Shown: positions 6,833 to 14,302 of the stretch, piece by piece
Position numbering within the stretch: the stretch's first letter is position 1
How the letters are laid out: each line of letters begins with the position of its first letter
Source: a virus
IMG/VR virus record: IMGVR_UViG_3300047469_000148
Span: 1 to 26,978 of that record
DNA: 26,978 nucleotides
Direction: 5' to 3' (one strand)
Made by a program: the position numbers and the translations under genes
Notes under the pieces: model-generated
Told to the model about the DNA's origin: nothing
The model's input: the letters and a program-made list of their open reading frames with translations, nothing else
The model's database searches: none

Positions 6833-7987
6833 ATGAGCAACACTCTCACCGGCCTTACCACCACGATCTATAACGCCCTGGACGTGGTGTCCCGTGAACT
6901 GGTCGGTTTTATTCCGGCCGTTTCCTCCGACATGACCTTCGCCCGTGCGGCTGTAGGTCAAACCGTCACCTCGCCAGTTGCGCCTGCCGCGACTGCGACT
7001 GACATCACTCCTGCGGTAACTCCGCCGAACGATGGCGACCAGACCATTGGCTCTGTGTCGATGACCATCCAGAAAGCGCGCCGCGTGCCTGTTCGCTGGA
7101 ACGGTGAGGAAAAGCGCGGCCTGGACAACAACGGCGCGTCGTACAACGTGATTCTGCGCGACCAACTGGCCCAGGGCATGCGTGCGCTGGTCAATGAAGT
7201 TGAGGCTGACATCGCCGCACTGTGCCTGAAGGCCTCTCGCGCCTACGGCACTGCCGGCACCACGCCGTTCGCCACCAACCTGGCCGACCCTGCGCAGATG
7301 CGCAAGATCCTGTCGGACAACGGCGCGCCGCTGAGCGATCTGCAAATGGTGATCGACACCTCTGCCGGCGCAAACATGCGCACCCTGGCGCAACTTACCA
7401 AGGCGAATGAGGCTGACGACAGCAGTCTGCTGCGTCGTGGTGTTCTGCTGGACGTGCACGGCTTCGCTATTCGTGAATCGGCGCAGGTGAAAACCCTCAT
7501 CGCTGGCACTGCCGCAGCGGCCACCACCAGCGCAGCAGGCTTCGCAATCGGCGCTACCTCCATCAGTCTGGCCTCGGCCGGCACCGGTGCCGTAGTGGCG
7601 GGCGACATAATCACCTTCGCGGGCGACACCAATAAGTACGTCATCGTGAGCGGTGATACCGACACCTCCAGCGGGGGCACCCTGGCCATCGCAGCGCCCG
7701 GCCTGCGTAAGGCTATCCCTGCTGCGGCCACCGCAATCACCGTGGTGTCGGCGTCCACTCGCAACATGGCGTTTGCGCGCTCGGCCATCGCGGTCGCTAC
7801 ACGTGCACCGGCGCTGCCGGACGGCGGCGACAGTGCATCCGACCGCATGATCATCACCGACCCGGTGAGCGGCCTGTCCTTCGAAGTGTCCCTGTACAAG
7901 CAATACCGCCAGATCCAGTACGAAATCGCGCTGGCCTGGGGTACTGCCATGGTCAAGCCCGAGCACAGCGCGATCCTGCTCGGCTAA
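6833..7987 (+). CDS. Major capsid protein (P22 coat-like)
   Basis: The product is 384 aa with a strong TTAGGAG ribosome site. It belongs to the P22 gp5-like coat family: N-terminal LTTTIYNALDVVSRELVGFIPAV, then a beta-rich domain with VRWNGEEKRGL, and a C-terminal HK97-fold part ending in YRQIQYEIALAWGTAMVKPEHSAILLG. A beta-strand-rich insertion at about residues 225-300 (GDIITFAGDTNKYVIVSGDT) corresponds to the accessory domain typical of this family. This subunit forms the icosahedral shell. It lies between the scaffold and connector genes. The combination with a contractile tail shows head and tail modules of different ancestry. Confidence 0.9.
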   Translation: MSNTLTGLTTTIYNALDVVSRELVGFIPAVSSDMTFARAAVGQTVTSPVAPAATATDITPAVTPPNDGDQTIGSVSMTIQKARRVPVRWNGEEKRGLDNNGASYNVILRDQLAQGMRALVNEVEADIAALCLKASRAYGTAGTTPFATNLADPAQMRKILSDNGAPLSDLQMVIDTSAGANMRTLAQLTKANEADDSSLLRRGVLLDVHGFAIRESAQVKTLIAGTAAAATTSAAGFAIGATSISLASAGTGAVVAGDIITFAGDTNKYVIVSGDTDTSSGGTLAIAAPGLRKAIPAAATAITVVSASTRNMAFARSAIAVATRAPALPDGGDSASDRMIITDPVSGLSFEVSLYKQYRQIQYEIALAWGTAMVKPEHSAILLG

Positions 7988-7993
7988 ATCCAG

Positions 7994-8016
7994 TGCCCGG
8001 CGCATCCGTCCGGGCA
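7994..8016 (+). terminator. Hairpin after the coat gene
   Basis: TGCCCGG/CCGGGCA, a perfect 7-bp stem with a 9-base loop, lies between the coat stop and the ribosome site of the next gene. There is no T-run, so it may stabilise coat mRNA or attenuate downstream expression rather than end transcription. Confidence 0.5.
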
Positions 8017-8036
8017 TAACATTTCAGGAGATCGAC

Positions 8037-8384
8037 ATGAGCGACAAGACGCTGAAAGTCCAGCCGTGGAGCGATGATCAAGGTGATTACGTCCTGATCG
8101 ACGCCGATAGCTTCGACGAAAACATCCACTCCCTTTACGACGATGGCACTTCGCAAGCCGCGCCTCGTGAGGGAACCATCCCGTTTCTGAAGGCGCGACT
8201 CGATGAGCTGGGAGTGTCGTACAAATCGACCGCCTCCAAGCCTGATCTGATTGCAGCGATCGAGCAGGCAGAGACTGCGCAGAAGCTGGCGTCGGTCAAG
8301 ACTGCGCTGGCCGAGAAAGGCGTGGCGTTCGAAGAAACTGAATCGCTGGAAGAGCTGCAGGCCAAGCTCGACGCGGCTGCGTAA
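8037..8384 (+). CDS. Small acidic protein with HeH/SAP-like domain
   Basis: The product is 115 aa with a good ribosome site (CAGGAG at 8025-8030). The central region (IPFLKARLDELGVSYKS...KPDLIAAIEQ, about residues 48-79) has the helix-extended-helix pattern of HeH/SAP-type domains common in small phage head-region proteins. The C-terminus repeats a similar helix pattern (KTALAEKGVAFEETESLEELQAKLDAA), suggesting two related copies. The stop overlaps the next start (TAATG). The exact role is unknown; its location after the coat protein suggests a head accessory or head-tail interface function. Confidence 0.7.
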   Translation: MSDKTLKVQPWSDDQGDYVLIDADSFDENIHSLYDDGTSQAAPREGTIPFLKARLDELGVSYKSTASKPDLIAAIEQAETAQKLASVKTALAEKGVAFEETESLEELQAKLDAAA

Positions 8385-8791
8385 TGGCTGCTGCATGGGC
8401 CGGATACCGGCAAGGGAAGGGCGGCTTCTACCGGGAGTCTGACGGTTCCGGCCCGTACAGCATCGATTCAGCGGGAACAGCAACGCTGCTGGGGTCGAGC
8501 AATACTGCGGCCTCGGTCGTCGGTCCAGCGAACGCAGCATCGACCAGCGTAGCCAGTGCGGCCACGTCAACGGTGCTGATCGCTGCAAACGCTTCGCGCA
8601 AAGGTGCCGCGCTGTTCAATGAGTCGACATCTGCGCTCTATTTGAAGCTCGGTTCGTCGGCGTCTGTGACCAGTTACACGGTTCAGGTCGTTGCGAACGG
8701 CTATTACGAGGTGCCATTTGGCTACACCGGAGTCATCACTGGCATCTGGGCTACGGCGAATGGCAATGCTCGCATCACGGAGCTGAGCTGA
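8384..8791 (+). CDS. Head decoration-like structural protein
   Basis: The product is 135 aa, overlapping the previous stop by one base. The N-terminal half is Ala/Ser/Thr-rich. The C-terminal half (RKGAALFNESTSALYLKLG... YYEVPFGYTGVITGIWATANG) is a beta-sandwich pattern that I recall from many small phage virion proteins downstream of the coat gene. It probably binds the capsid exterior or forms part of the neck. The role is inferred from pattern and position. Confidence 0.65.
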   Translation: MAAAWAGYRQGKGGFYRESDGSGPYSIDSAGTATLLGSSNTAASVVGPANAASTSVASAATSTVLIAANASRKGAALFNESTSALYLKLGSSASVTSYTVQVVANGYYEVPFGYTGVITGIWATANGNARITELS

Positions 8792-8792
8792 G

Positions 8793-9245
8793 ATGCCTCT
8801 CTATACGCCGCCCGGCCTGATCATTCTGCCGACCACCTACACGGTGGCCACGCTGCCCGATGCCTCTCAGTTCTACCGCCAATACGCGTGGGTGACCGAC
8901 CTGCACGATGCGCAGCCCGATTACGTGCTCAGTGACGGCGTCAACTGGAAGCCCGTCAGGCCGCTGGCGGCGCGCATCGTGGCTAATGCCGACTCGGCAA
9001 TGACACTTCAGGCGCTGGTCAACTCTCCAACGCAGGTGCTTCGAGGGGCGATCACCGCAAACAGAACGCTGACGTTGAGCACGACGCGTGCCTATAGCGG
9101 CGCAAAATTCAGGGTGAAGCGCGAGGCGACAGGGCTATTTGGCGTAGTGATCGGTGCGCTCGGCACCCTGGCCCTGAACAGTTGGATGGATATGGAATAT
9201 GACGGCACCCAATGGGTGCAAACGGCAAGCGGTGGCCTGCTGTAG
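8793..9245 (+). CDS. Putative virion protein, unknown function
   Basis: The product is 150 aa, beginning one base after the previous stop. It is beta-rich, with an N-terminal segment (LPDASQFYRQYAWVTDLHDAQPDYVLSDGVNWKPV) resembling the short domain seen at the base of several phage structural proteins, followed by a strand-rich region (NRTLTLSTTRAYSGAKFRVKRE). There is no TM and no catalytic motif. Its position in the head/connector block suggests a structural component. I do not assign a family. Confidence 0.65.
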   Translation: MPLYTPPGLIILPTTYTVATLPDASQFYRQYAWVTDLHDAQPDYVLSDGVNWKPVRPLAARIVANADSAMTLQALVNSPTQVLRGAITANRTLTLSTTRAYSGAKFRVKREATGLFGVVIGALGTLALNSWMDMEYDGTQWVQTASGGLL

Positions 9246-9260
9246 ACATGAGGGCGGGCA

Positions 9261-9653
9261 ATGCTTACTGACGAACAAAAGGCCGATGCGCGGCGCTTCT
9301 GCGGCTATCCGATGCAGGGTGACATAACGCTCGATGACCGTCGCGACACCGCCTGGGGTTGGGTTGCGCCGATGATCTGGCAAACGCTGAATCACCGACT
9401 GGGTTCGCTGCGCCCCGAAGAAGAGACGCGCATGACCGCGTTTCTGACGACACTAGCAGGGCTGGAAACCGACGTTCTATCGTCGACCGAGAACCTAGAC
9501 ACTGATCAGGCTGCAGTCTGGTATCACAACAAAGATGAGGTTCAGGACCGCATGCGTCTTTACCGGCTCTGGCGCCGTGAGCTGTGCGGCTTTCTCGGCG
9601 TTCCGCCAGGGCCATCACTTGGCGACGGCGGCATAAGCATGTCGAGGGGCTGA
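9261..9653 (+). CDS. Head-tail adaptor-like protein
   Basis: The product is 130 aa with a GAGGGCGGG ribosome site. It is mostly helical (MLTDEQKADARRFCGYP..., then LRPEEETRMTAFLTTLAGLE and VQDRMRLYRLWRRELCGFLG), a composition typical of the helical adaptor/connector proteins that dock under the portal. The C-terminal tail is flexible (PPGPSLGDGGISMSRG). The position between coat-associated genes and tail genes supports this. Confidence 0.7.
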   Translation: MLTDEQKADARRFCGYPMQGDITLDDRRDTAWGWVAPMIWQTLNHRLGSLRPEEETRMTAFLTTLAGLETDVLSSTENLDTDQAAVWYHNKDEVQDRMRLYRLWRRELCGFLGVPPGPSLGDGGISMSRG

Positions 9654-9654
9654 G

Positions 9655-10293
9655 ATGGACGGCGCAAAGCTTCAGGCCAAGATTTACAAGGGCTACGGAC
9701 AGGCAGCAAAGCGCATCGGGTACGACTACCAGCAATTCCGCGCACTGAGCGCGAACGATCCGCTGGCGACCAATGCGCTGCAAACGCTCCCCGCATCCTT
9801 CACTACCAAATTCAGCTACAACGCGCCGAACAAATACGGTGAGGCGACTTGGATTGGGCTGTTCGACGCCCGCCAGTTCGCACCCGGCGACTTCCTCGTT
9901 GGTCGCCAAGGAACATTCTTCATCGCTGCCATGCAGGACACGCTGCCAATCTACTGCGTGCAGACCAATCGCACCGTGGATGTGTTGCGGGTCGGCATGG
10001 CCGGCGGTGTTGGTCTCGGCGGCTGGGCGGGGGATACGGCAGCTACCGAAGCGCCAATCATGCAGGGCTGGCCCGCGAGCATCTTGCAGGGCACCAAGGG
10101 CGAGACGAATGAGGCGAAGCTTCCAGGAGACGTGAAAACGCCTTGGTGGGCGATCCTCTTTCCGGCATGTCCTGGAATCGTTCTGCGCACCAGCGACATC
10201 ATCCGCGATGAACTGGGTCGCAAGTATTTGATTTCCAGCGCTGAACTGACCGACATGGGCTGGCGCATCACTGCCATGCAAGCACAGGTGTGA
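9655..10293 (+). CDS. Putative neck/head completion protein
   Basis: The product is 212 aa, beginning one base after the previous stop. The N-terminus (KLQAKIYKGYGQAAKRIGYDYQQFR) is helical; the rest is beta-rich (GDFLVGRQGTFFIAAMQDTLPIYCVQTNRTVDVLR). It resembles phage proteins that lie between the adaptor and tail terminator genes and that form the neck or stopper. No enzyme motif was found. The role is from synteny; the family is not identified. Confidence 0.65.
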   Translation: MDGAKLQAKIYKGYGQAAKRIGYDYQQFRALSANDPLATNALQTLPASFTTKFSYNAPNKYGEATWIGLFDARQFAPGDFLVGRQGTFFIAAMQDTLPIYCVQTNRTVDVLRVGMAGGVGLGGWAGDTAATEAPIMQGWPASILQGTKGETNEAKLPGDVKTPWWAILFPACPGIVLRTSDIIRDELGRKYLISSAELTDMGWRITAMQAQV

Positions 10294-10294
10294 T

Positions 10295-10492
10295 ATGCGC
10301 ATCGGACAAGAGTTTCGAGACCATTTGGAGTCTTCGCCGAGCGCGATCGCGCACCGCGAATCATGGAATGGGCAAGCCTATATACGGTTTGGAGGCCTGG
10401 GCCTGACGATTCACCGCCATGAGGACCCTGAGAGCTATCCCTACGCATTCAGCTTTGACGATTTCGCGGCTGACGACTGGGAGATTGGCTGA
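10295..10492 (+). CDS. Small DUF2829/Tad2-like protein (candidate anti-Thoeris)
   Basis: The product is 65 aa. It shows the sequence frame of the DUF2829 (Thoeris anti-defence 2-like) family: IGQ near the N-terminus, then HRESWNGQAYI, and the C-terminal FDDFAADDWEI. In known Tad2 proteins similar motifs build a small oligomer that sequesters the cyclic nucleotide signal of the Thoeris system. The present protein is shorter than the roughly 80-90 residues usual for that family and lacks part of the middle region, so it could be a shortened version or only a look-alike. It is embedded between neck and tail terminator genes and overlaps the next start by one base. Confidence 0.55.
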   Translation: MRIGQEFRDHLESSPSAIAHRESWNGQAYIRFGGLGLTIHRHEDPESYPYAFSFDDFAADDWEIG

Positions 10493-11313
10493 TGGCGAGC
10501 CTGACCGACGTAATGAAACAGGTCGCAGCGCAGGTAGCAGCGATTATTTACCCAAATGGGACCGGCGAGCCCAGTGCCGCCGGCATACCGGTACGGGTTT
10601 ATCCGGGCTGGCCGGTGCCAAACGTCCTAGAAGCCGACATTCAGGCGGGAATGGCTCATGTCAGCGTCTACCCGCACGGCAAGGACCGCAAAACCACGAG
10701 ATTTCTGGGGAAAAACTGGGAGCCTCTTGAGGCGCCGACGTATTCGGTTGAGATGACCGTTACAGGGTCGGTAGTTACGCTGTCTGGAACGACCAGCAGA
10801 CAGAACTTGCTCATTAACTTCAATGGTACGAGTTACGTCTATGCAATGCAGTTGGATGACACGCTGACAACGGCCGCGACAGCCCTCGCTTCAATGATCC
10901 CAAACGCATCGAACGCCGGGCCGGTCATCACCCTGCCGGGTGCATACGAGGTATTCGCCCGGGTTGGTGGCTTCGGCACCTCAATCAAGGAAACCAAGCG
11001 CCAGGAGCAGATGGTTCAGATCATCATCTGGGCAAGAAACCCGGACGCACGAGCATCGGTAGCAGATCCAATCGACTCCGCGCTCTCCGACAGCAACAAC
11101 ATCACTTTTACGGATGGCTCGGCGGGGATCATCACATCTGGCGGGTCACTGATGACTGACCAGTTGCAGAAGTCCGATATATACCGATTGGACCTGTTCT
11201 ACATCATCGATTACGCAACAACGCAGACTCAGCAACAGGCCGAAGTCATCGCGCCGGTGTTGGGCATCAGTAATGCCCTCACCGGGCTCACAGACATCAC
11301 ACGAAACCCTTGA
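10492..11313 (+). CDS. Tail terminator-like protein
   Basis: The product is 273 aa. The N-terminal part (SLTDVMKQVAAQVAAIIYPNG ... VRVYPGWPVPNVLEADI) and the C-terminal part (TDQLQKSDIYRLDLFYIIDYATTQTQQQAEVI) resemble proteins annotated as tail terminator or tail completion in contractile-tailed phages. A middle beta-rich insertion (about residues 80-150, SVEMTVTGSVVTLSG...) makes it longer than simple terminators. It would cap the tail and join it to the head. It lies directly before the small 65-aa protein and the sheath gene. Confidence 0.7.
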   Translation: MASLTDVMKQVAAQVAAIIYPNGTGEPSAAGIPVRVYPGWPVPNVLEADIQAGMAHVSVYPHGKDRKTTRFLGKNWEPLEAPTYSVEMTVTGSVVTLSGTTSRQNLLINFNGTSYVYAMQLDDTLTTAATALASMIPNASNAGPVITLPGAYEVFARVGGFGTSIKETKRQEQMVQIIIWARNPDARASVADPIDSALSDSNNITFTDGSAGIITSGGSLMTDQLQKSDIYRLDLFYIIDYATTQTQQQAEVIAPVLGISNALTGLTDITRNP

Positions 11314-11321
11314 GGCCCGAC

Positions 11322-11519
11322 ATGAGCACCGACAAAAACGAATCGACAGAAGTAGCCGATGCAGAAACCGCCAAGGGCGCGCCGCCACCCATCGTACTGA
11401 CGGTGAAATATGCATTTGCCGACTACCAGATTGGCCAGCAGATCATCGACACCGCAACGGTGAACGAGATTCTCGCCGGAGAGTGCGCCGGAAACGTCCT
11501 GAAAGTCGCCAACGCCTGA
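11322..11519 (+). CDS. Small phage protein between tail terminator and sheath
   Basis: The product is 65 aa from ATG 11322, chosen because GAGG (11312-11315) is 6 bases upstream; an in-frame TTG at 11310 is less likely. The N-terminal third is acidic and disordered; the C-terminal part (VLTVKYAFADYQIGQQIIDTATVNEIL) suggests a small folded domain. Mu-like phages carry a small protein in the same place. The family is not recognised here. Confidence 0.65.
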   Translation: MSTDKNESTEVADAETAKGAPPPIVLTVKYAFADYQIGQQIIDTATVNEILAGECAGNVLKVANA

Positions 11520-11537
11520 CACGCGCATCCACAACCC

Positions 11538-11565
11538 AAAGAGCCGCCTACATGGGCGGCTTTTT
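11538..11565 (+). terminator. Intrinsic terminator before the sheath gene
   Basis: AGCCGCC/GGCGGCT, a 7-bp stem with a 6-base loop, is followed by TTTT. It ends 15 bases before the sheath ATG, with the ribosome site in between. It is likely to attenuate transcription into the sheath gene. Confidence 0.75.
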
Positions 11566-11580
11566 CATTAGGAGAAAGCC

Positions 11581-13134
11581 ATGCCCATCTATCCGGCAGG
11601 CAGCTTGAACACGGCGGCGCTTCAGGCACCGGATCTTTACGTCCAGATCGTTCCGCCAAAGACCCGTTACATCAACGGTGTAGCGACCGATATCCTTGGT
11701 ATCGTCGGTGTGGCGGACTGGGGGCCGGTGAACAGCGCAGTTCTGATCGGATCGCCTGGTGATGCCTCGCAGCGGTTTGGCACTCAAACCGTCCGCAAGT
11801 ACGACCTGTGCACCGCGATGGCGGTATCCATCCAGCTTGGCGCCTCCAACATCCGCGCTGTACGAGTGACAGACGGTACAGACACGGCAGCTACCTCAAG
11901 CCTGAAAGACACGGCTGCCGCCAATGGTGTGACACTGACGGCGTTCTACACGGGCACTCTGGGCAATTCACTCAGCGCCGTACTCAGCGCGGGTTCGGCG
12001 GCGTCGAGCTGGAAATTGATCGTCTCGCTGCCCGGCTTGGCGCCAGAAGTCTTCGACAACATCACTGGCACCGCGGCTGCACTGTGGGCGAACATCGTCA
12101 GCGCGGTGAACAACGGTCAGTCCGGCATTCGCGGGCCGTCTCAGTTGGTCATCGCGTCCGTAGGGGCGAGCGCCCTTGCCCCGGCTACCACGCAGACGGT
12201 CACGTTCACGTCTGGCACTTCCGGGAACACCACACTGACGGATGCTGTGCTGATCGGCGTGGATGGTGTGACTGGCGCAACCCGTAAGGGCATGTACGCT
12301 CTGCGCGGCTCGGGCGCTCAAACCGCCAACCTGATCGATGTGACTGACGCGACCCAATGGCCGACCATGCTGACCTTCGGCCTTTCCGAAGGGTGCTACA
12401 TGATCACTCAGGGCCCAGCCGGGGCGTCCTACGCAACCGTGCAGACCAGCCTGACCACTGCGGGCTGCGACAGCTATGCCTTGAAGGTCATGGTCGGGGA
12501 TTGGGTGTATTGGCAGGATCAAGTCAACGCCCAGCAGCGCATGATCGCACCGGCAACCTTCTCGGCGGCCGAAATTGCGGCGCTGTCGCCTAACCAGAGC
12601 CCGTTGAACAAGCCGCTCACCAATGCCGTCTCGACTCAGCGCAATCTGGCTCAGCAGACTTACAGCATTGCCGAGATTGGCGCGATCAATACCGCGCGCC
12701 TGGACGTCATCACCAATCCATGCCCGGGTGGCAGCTACTTCGGTCACCGATCCGGCCTGAACTGCTCGAGCAATGCGGCAGTGAATGGTGACAACTACAC
12801 CCGCATGACGAACTTCATCTCGCTGACAATTGCGGCTTCGTTTGGGGGCACTATTGGCCGCTTGCAAACGCCAGATGTTCGCCGCGAGACGAAATCGACC
12901 ATTGAGAGCTTCCTGCAAACGCTGGTTGAGCAAGGGATGATCGGTGACGTCAACGGCGGTGCTGCATTCTCGGTACAGCTCGACGCCGCCAACAACCCAG
13001 ACGCCCGGGTCGCGCTCGGCTACATGCAGGCTGACGTGCAGGTCAAATACTTGTCTGTGATCCGTTATTTCCTTGTAAACCTCGAAGCCGGTCAGTCGGT
13101 GTCGATCGTGGCGTCCGCCACTCCGCGCACGTAA
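11581..13134 (+). CDS. Contractile tail sheath protein
   Basis: The product is 517 aa with a TTAGGAGAAAGCC ribosome site. N-terminal (PDLYVQIVPPKTRYINGVATDILGIVG, then WGPVNSAVLIGSP) and C-terminal segments (RRETKSTIESFLQTLVEQGMIGDVNGGAAFSVQLD ... QADVQVKYLSVIRYFLVNLEAGQS) are characteristic of tail sheath proteins. It contracts on infection and drives the tube through the outer membrane. The length is normal. It proves that the phage is a myovirus. It sits immediately upstream of the tube gene. Confidence 0.93.
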   Translation: MPIYPAGSLNTAALQAPDLYVQIVPPKTRYINGVATDILGIVGVADWGPVNSAVLIGSPGDASQRFGTQTVRKYDLCTAMAVSIQLGASNIRAVRVTDGTDTAATSSLKDTAAANGVTLTAFYTGTLGNSLSAVLSAGSAASSWKLIVSLPGLAPEVFDNITGTAAALWANIVSAVNNGQSGIRGPSQLVIASVGASALAPATTQTVTFTSGTSGNTTLTDAVLIGVDGVTGATRKGMYALRGSGAQTANLIDVTDATQWPTMLTFGLSEGCYMITQGPAGASYATVQTSLTTAGCDSYALKVMVGDWVYWQDQVNAQQRMIAPATFSAAEIAALSPNQSPLNKPLTNAVSTQRNLAQQTYSIAEIGAINTARLDVITNPCPGGSYFGHRSGLNCSSNAAVNGDNYTRMTNFISLTIAASFGGTIGRLQTPDVRRETKSTIESFLQTLVEQGMIGDVNGGAAFSVQLDAANNPDARVALGYMQADVQVKYLSVIRYFLVNLEAGQSVSIVASATPRT

Positions 13135-13152
13135 GCGCTGAACCCTTACCCA

Positions 13153-13175
13153 GCCCGGCCTAGCGCCGGGCGTTT
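13153..13175 (+). terminator. Terminator-like hairpin between sheath and tube genes
   Basis: GCCCGGC/GCCGGGC, a 7-bp stem with a 5-base loop, is followed by GTTTC, a weak U-tract. It may set the sheath-to-tube ratio or stabilise the sheath mRNA. Confidence 0.5.
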
Positions 13176-13190
13176 CATTTGGAGAGCACC

Positions 13191-13622
13191 ATGCCAGGTC
13201 AAGGTGGTTACAACACGGGGAAGGACGTCTCGATCGACATCAACACCCCGACGGGGCCAATTCGGCTCAGCAAGATCATGAACTTCGATTCGAAGCCAAA
13301 AGTGACGAATCAGGAAATCACGCCGCTCAACGGCCAGACCGATGAGCTCATGATTCCCAAGGGCTGGACCGGCAGCTTCGACGCAATGCGCGTTGACTCG
13401 ACGCTGGATGACTGGTGGGCCCAGTTCGAATCTGACTACTTCAACGGCGTGAATCAGAGCCCCGCGACCATCACTGAGACCATTCAGGAAATCAGCGGCG
13501 GTATCACCACCTGGCGCTACACGAACGTCGTGCTGAAGCTGGAAGACGCAGGCAAAAAAGAAGGCGACAAGACGATCAGTCAGTCGGTTTCGTTCACCGC
13601 CCGCCGTCGCATCAAGGTTTAA
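13191..13622 (+). CDS. Tail tube protein
   Basis: The product is 143 aa from ATG 13191 with GGAG at 13181-13184; a TTG at 13179 in the same frame is not needed. The sequence (GKDVSIDINTPTGPIRLSKIMNFDSKPKVTNQEITPLNGQ... GWTGSFDAMRVDSTLDDWWAQFE) fits the tail tube family that follows the sheath in contractile phages. Tube hexamers form the inner conduit for DNA. The size and the position right after the sheath are typical. Confidence 0.88.
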   Translation: MPGQGGYNTGKDVSIDINTPTGPIRLSKIMNFDSKPKVTNQEITPLNGQTDELMIPKGWTGSFDAMRVDSTLDDWWAQFESDYFNGVNQSPATITETIQEISGGITTWRYTNVVLKLEDAGKKEGDKTISQSVSFTARRRIKV

Positions 13623-13629
13623 CCGTGTT

Positions 13630-13679
13630 TGCACGGCACCCCGGCAGGGGGCGGAGCTCGTCACTCCGCGCGCCGTGCA
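13630..13679 (+). promoter_or_regulatory. Nested inverted repeat in the tube-chaperone gap
   Basis: TGCACGGC (13630-13637) pairs with GCCGTGCA (13672-13679), and inside it GCGGAG (13651-13656) pairs with CTCCGC (13664-13669). It follows the tube stop. There is no T-run, so it could protect tube mRNA, terminate with Rho, or limit expression of the less abundant chaperones. Confidence 0.55.
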
Positions 13680-13713
13680 CCATTGACGACTCGCTGACGA
13701 GAGGATTTATCGA

Positions 13714-14112
13714 ATGACCAAAGTAACAGTGAAAGAACCGGCCGCGCCTGTCCATGTCGACAAGAAGCCGAAATTCGAATCTGTCGTTGACTCGCTCGGC
13801 CGCACGATTCAGCTTCGCCAGCTCGATCCGTTGCAGCAGGGTCGACTGGTTATGGCTGTAGGCGGTGACGTTTCCGCAAACAGCACCTACATGAACGGCT
13901 TCGCTCTGCCTGCTGCAATGGTGGCGCACATTGATGACCAGTTCTACGGATTCCCATCGAGTGTTCGTGAGATCGAGTCGATGCTCACCCAGTTGGGCGT
14001 CGAAGGGATGGCTGCCATCAACTCCTATCTCTACACCAAAATGCAGGCGCTTCAGGAAGAAGCCGACAAAGAGGCAGCTGCTCAAGCTGAAGTGGCCGCA
14101 GCAAAAAACTAG
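13714..14112 (+). CDS. Tail assembly chaperone G
   Basis: The product is 132 aa, with GAGGA (13701-13705) 8 bases before ATG. It is the short product of the frameshifted chaperone pair found between tube and tape measure in most long-tailed phages. The body is a small folded domain (SVVDSLGRTIQLRQLDPLQQGRLVMAV) with a helical, Ala/Glu/Lys-rich C-terminus. The last codons are GCA AAA AAC TAG, which form the slippery site. The chaperone coats the tape measure and recruits tube subunits; it is not part of the virion. Confidence 0.88.
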   Translation: MTKVTVKEPAAPVHVDKKPKFESVVDSLGRTIQLRQLDPLQQGRLVMAVGGDVSANSTYMNGFALPAAMVAHIDDQFYGFPSSVREIESMLTQLGVEGMAAINSYLYTKMQALQEEADKEAAAQAEVAAAKN

Positions 14113-14300
14113 CCGAGAACCCCGATTTTCGCAGCCGCTGCTGGCTGGTGAAGAACGGGGTTCCATTCGACCGGGTTTTTGATTGCGTCACGCTCGATGA
14201 CTACGAGCGATACGCCTTCTCGATCATGTTTTCCGAGTTTGAGGGGGCAGGCACTTACAACTGGAGCACCCAGCAGTTCGACAAACCTAAAGAGGGCTGA
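13714..14300 (+). CDS. Tail assembly chaperone G-T fusion by -1 programmed frameshift
   Basis: After the heptamer A AAA AAC (14103-14109) ribosomes that slip back one base continue at 14109 (CTA GCC GAG) and read 63 further codons to TGA at 14298-14300, giving a 195-aa fusion. The T part (NPDFRSRCWLVKNGVPFD..., then DDYERYAFSIMFSEFEGAG) has no start codon of its own at a suitable place and would be missed by ordinary gene calling. Coordinates given here cover 13714-14109 joined to 14109-14300. Frame, slippery motif, 7-base spacer and downstream stem all fit the lambda G/GT model. The T domain is expected to bind tube subunits. Confidence 0.85.
14103..14163 (+). promoter_or_regulatory. -1 ribosomal frameshift site (slippery heptamer plus stem)
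   Basis: The heptamer A AAA AAC occupies 14103-14109 in the correct phase (GCA AAA AAC). Seven bases later a perfect 8-bp stem GAACCCCG (14117-14124) / CGGGGTTC (14156-14163) can form, with an inner CAGCC/GGCTG hairpin (14132-14147). The zero-frame stop TAG directly follows the heptamer. Confidence 0.85.
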
Positions 14301-14302
14301 GC

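Noticed and set aside
6827-8017. Long minus-strand open frame opposite the coat gene
   Set aside because: It is a mirror of the GC-rich plus-strand coat gene, has low-complexity Arg/Gly/His composition and no family match; the plus strand is clearly coding.
9265-10302. Long minus-strand open frame opposite connector genes
   Set aside because: It spans three plus-strand genes with good ribosome sites and coupled junctions, and its composition (Arg/Cys/His-rich) is that of an antisense shadow.
11968-12933. Minus-strand open frame inside the sheath gene
   Set aside because: The sheath is clear on the plus strand; the minus frame has no recognisable domain.
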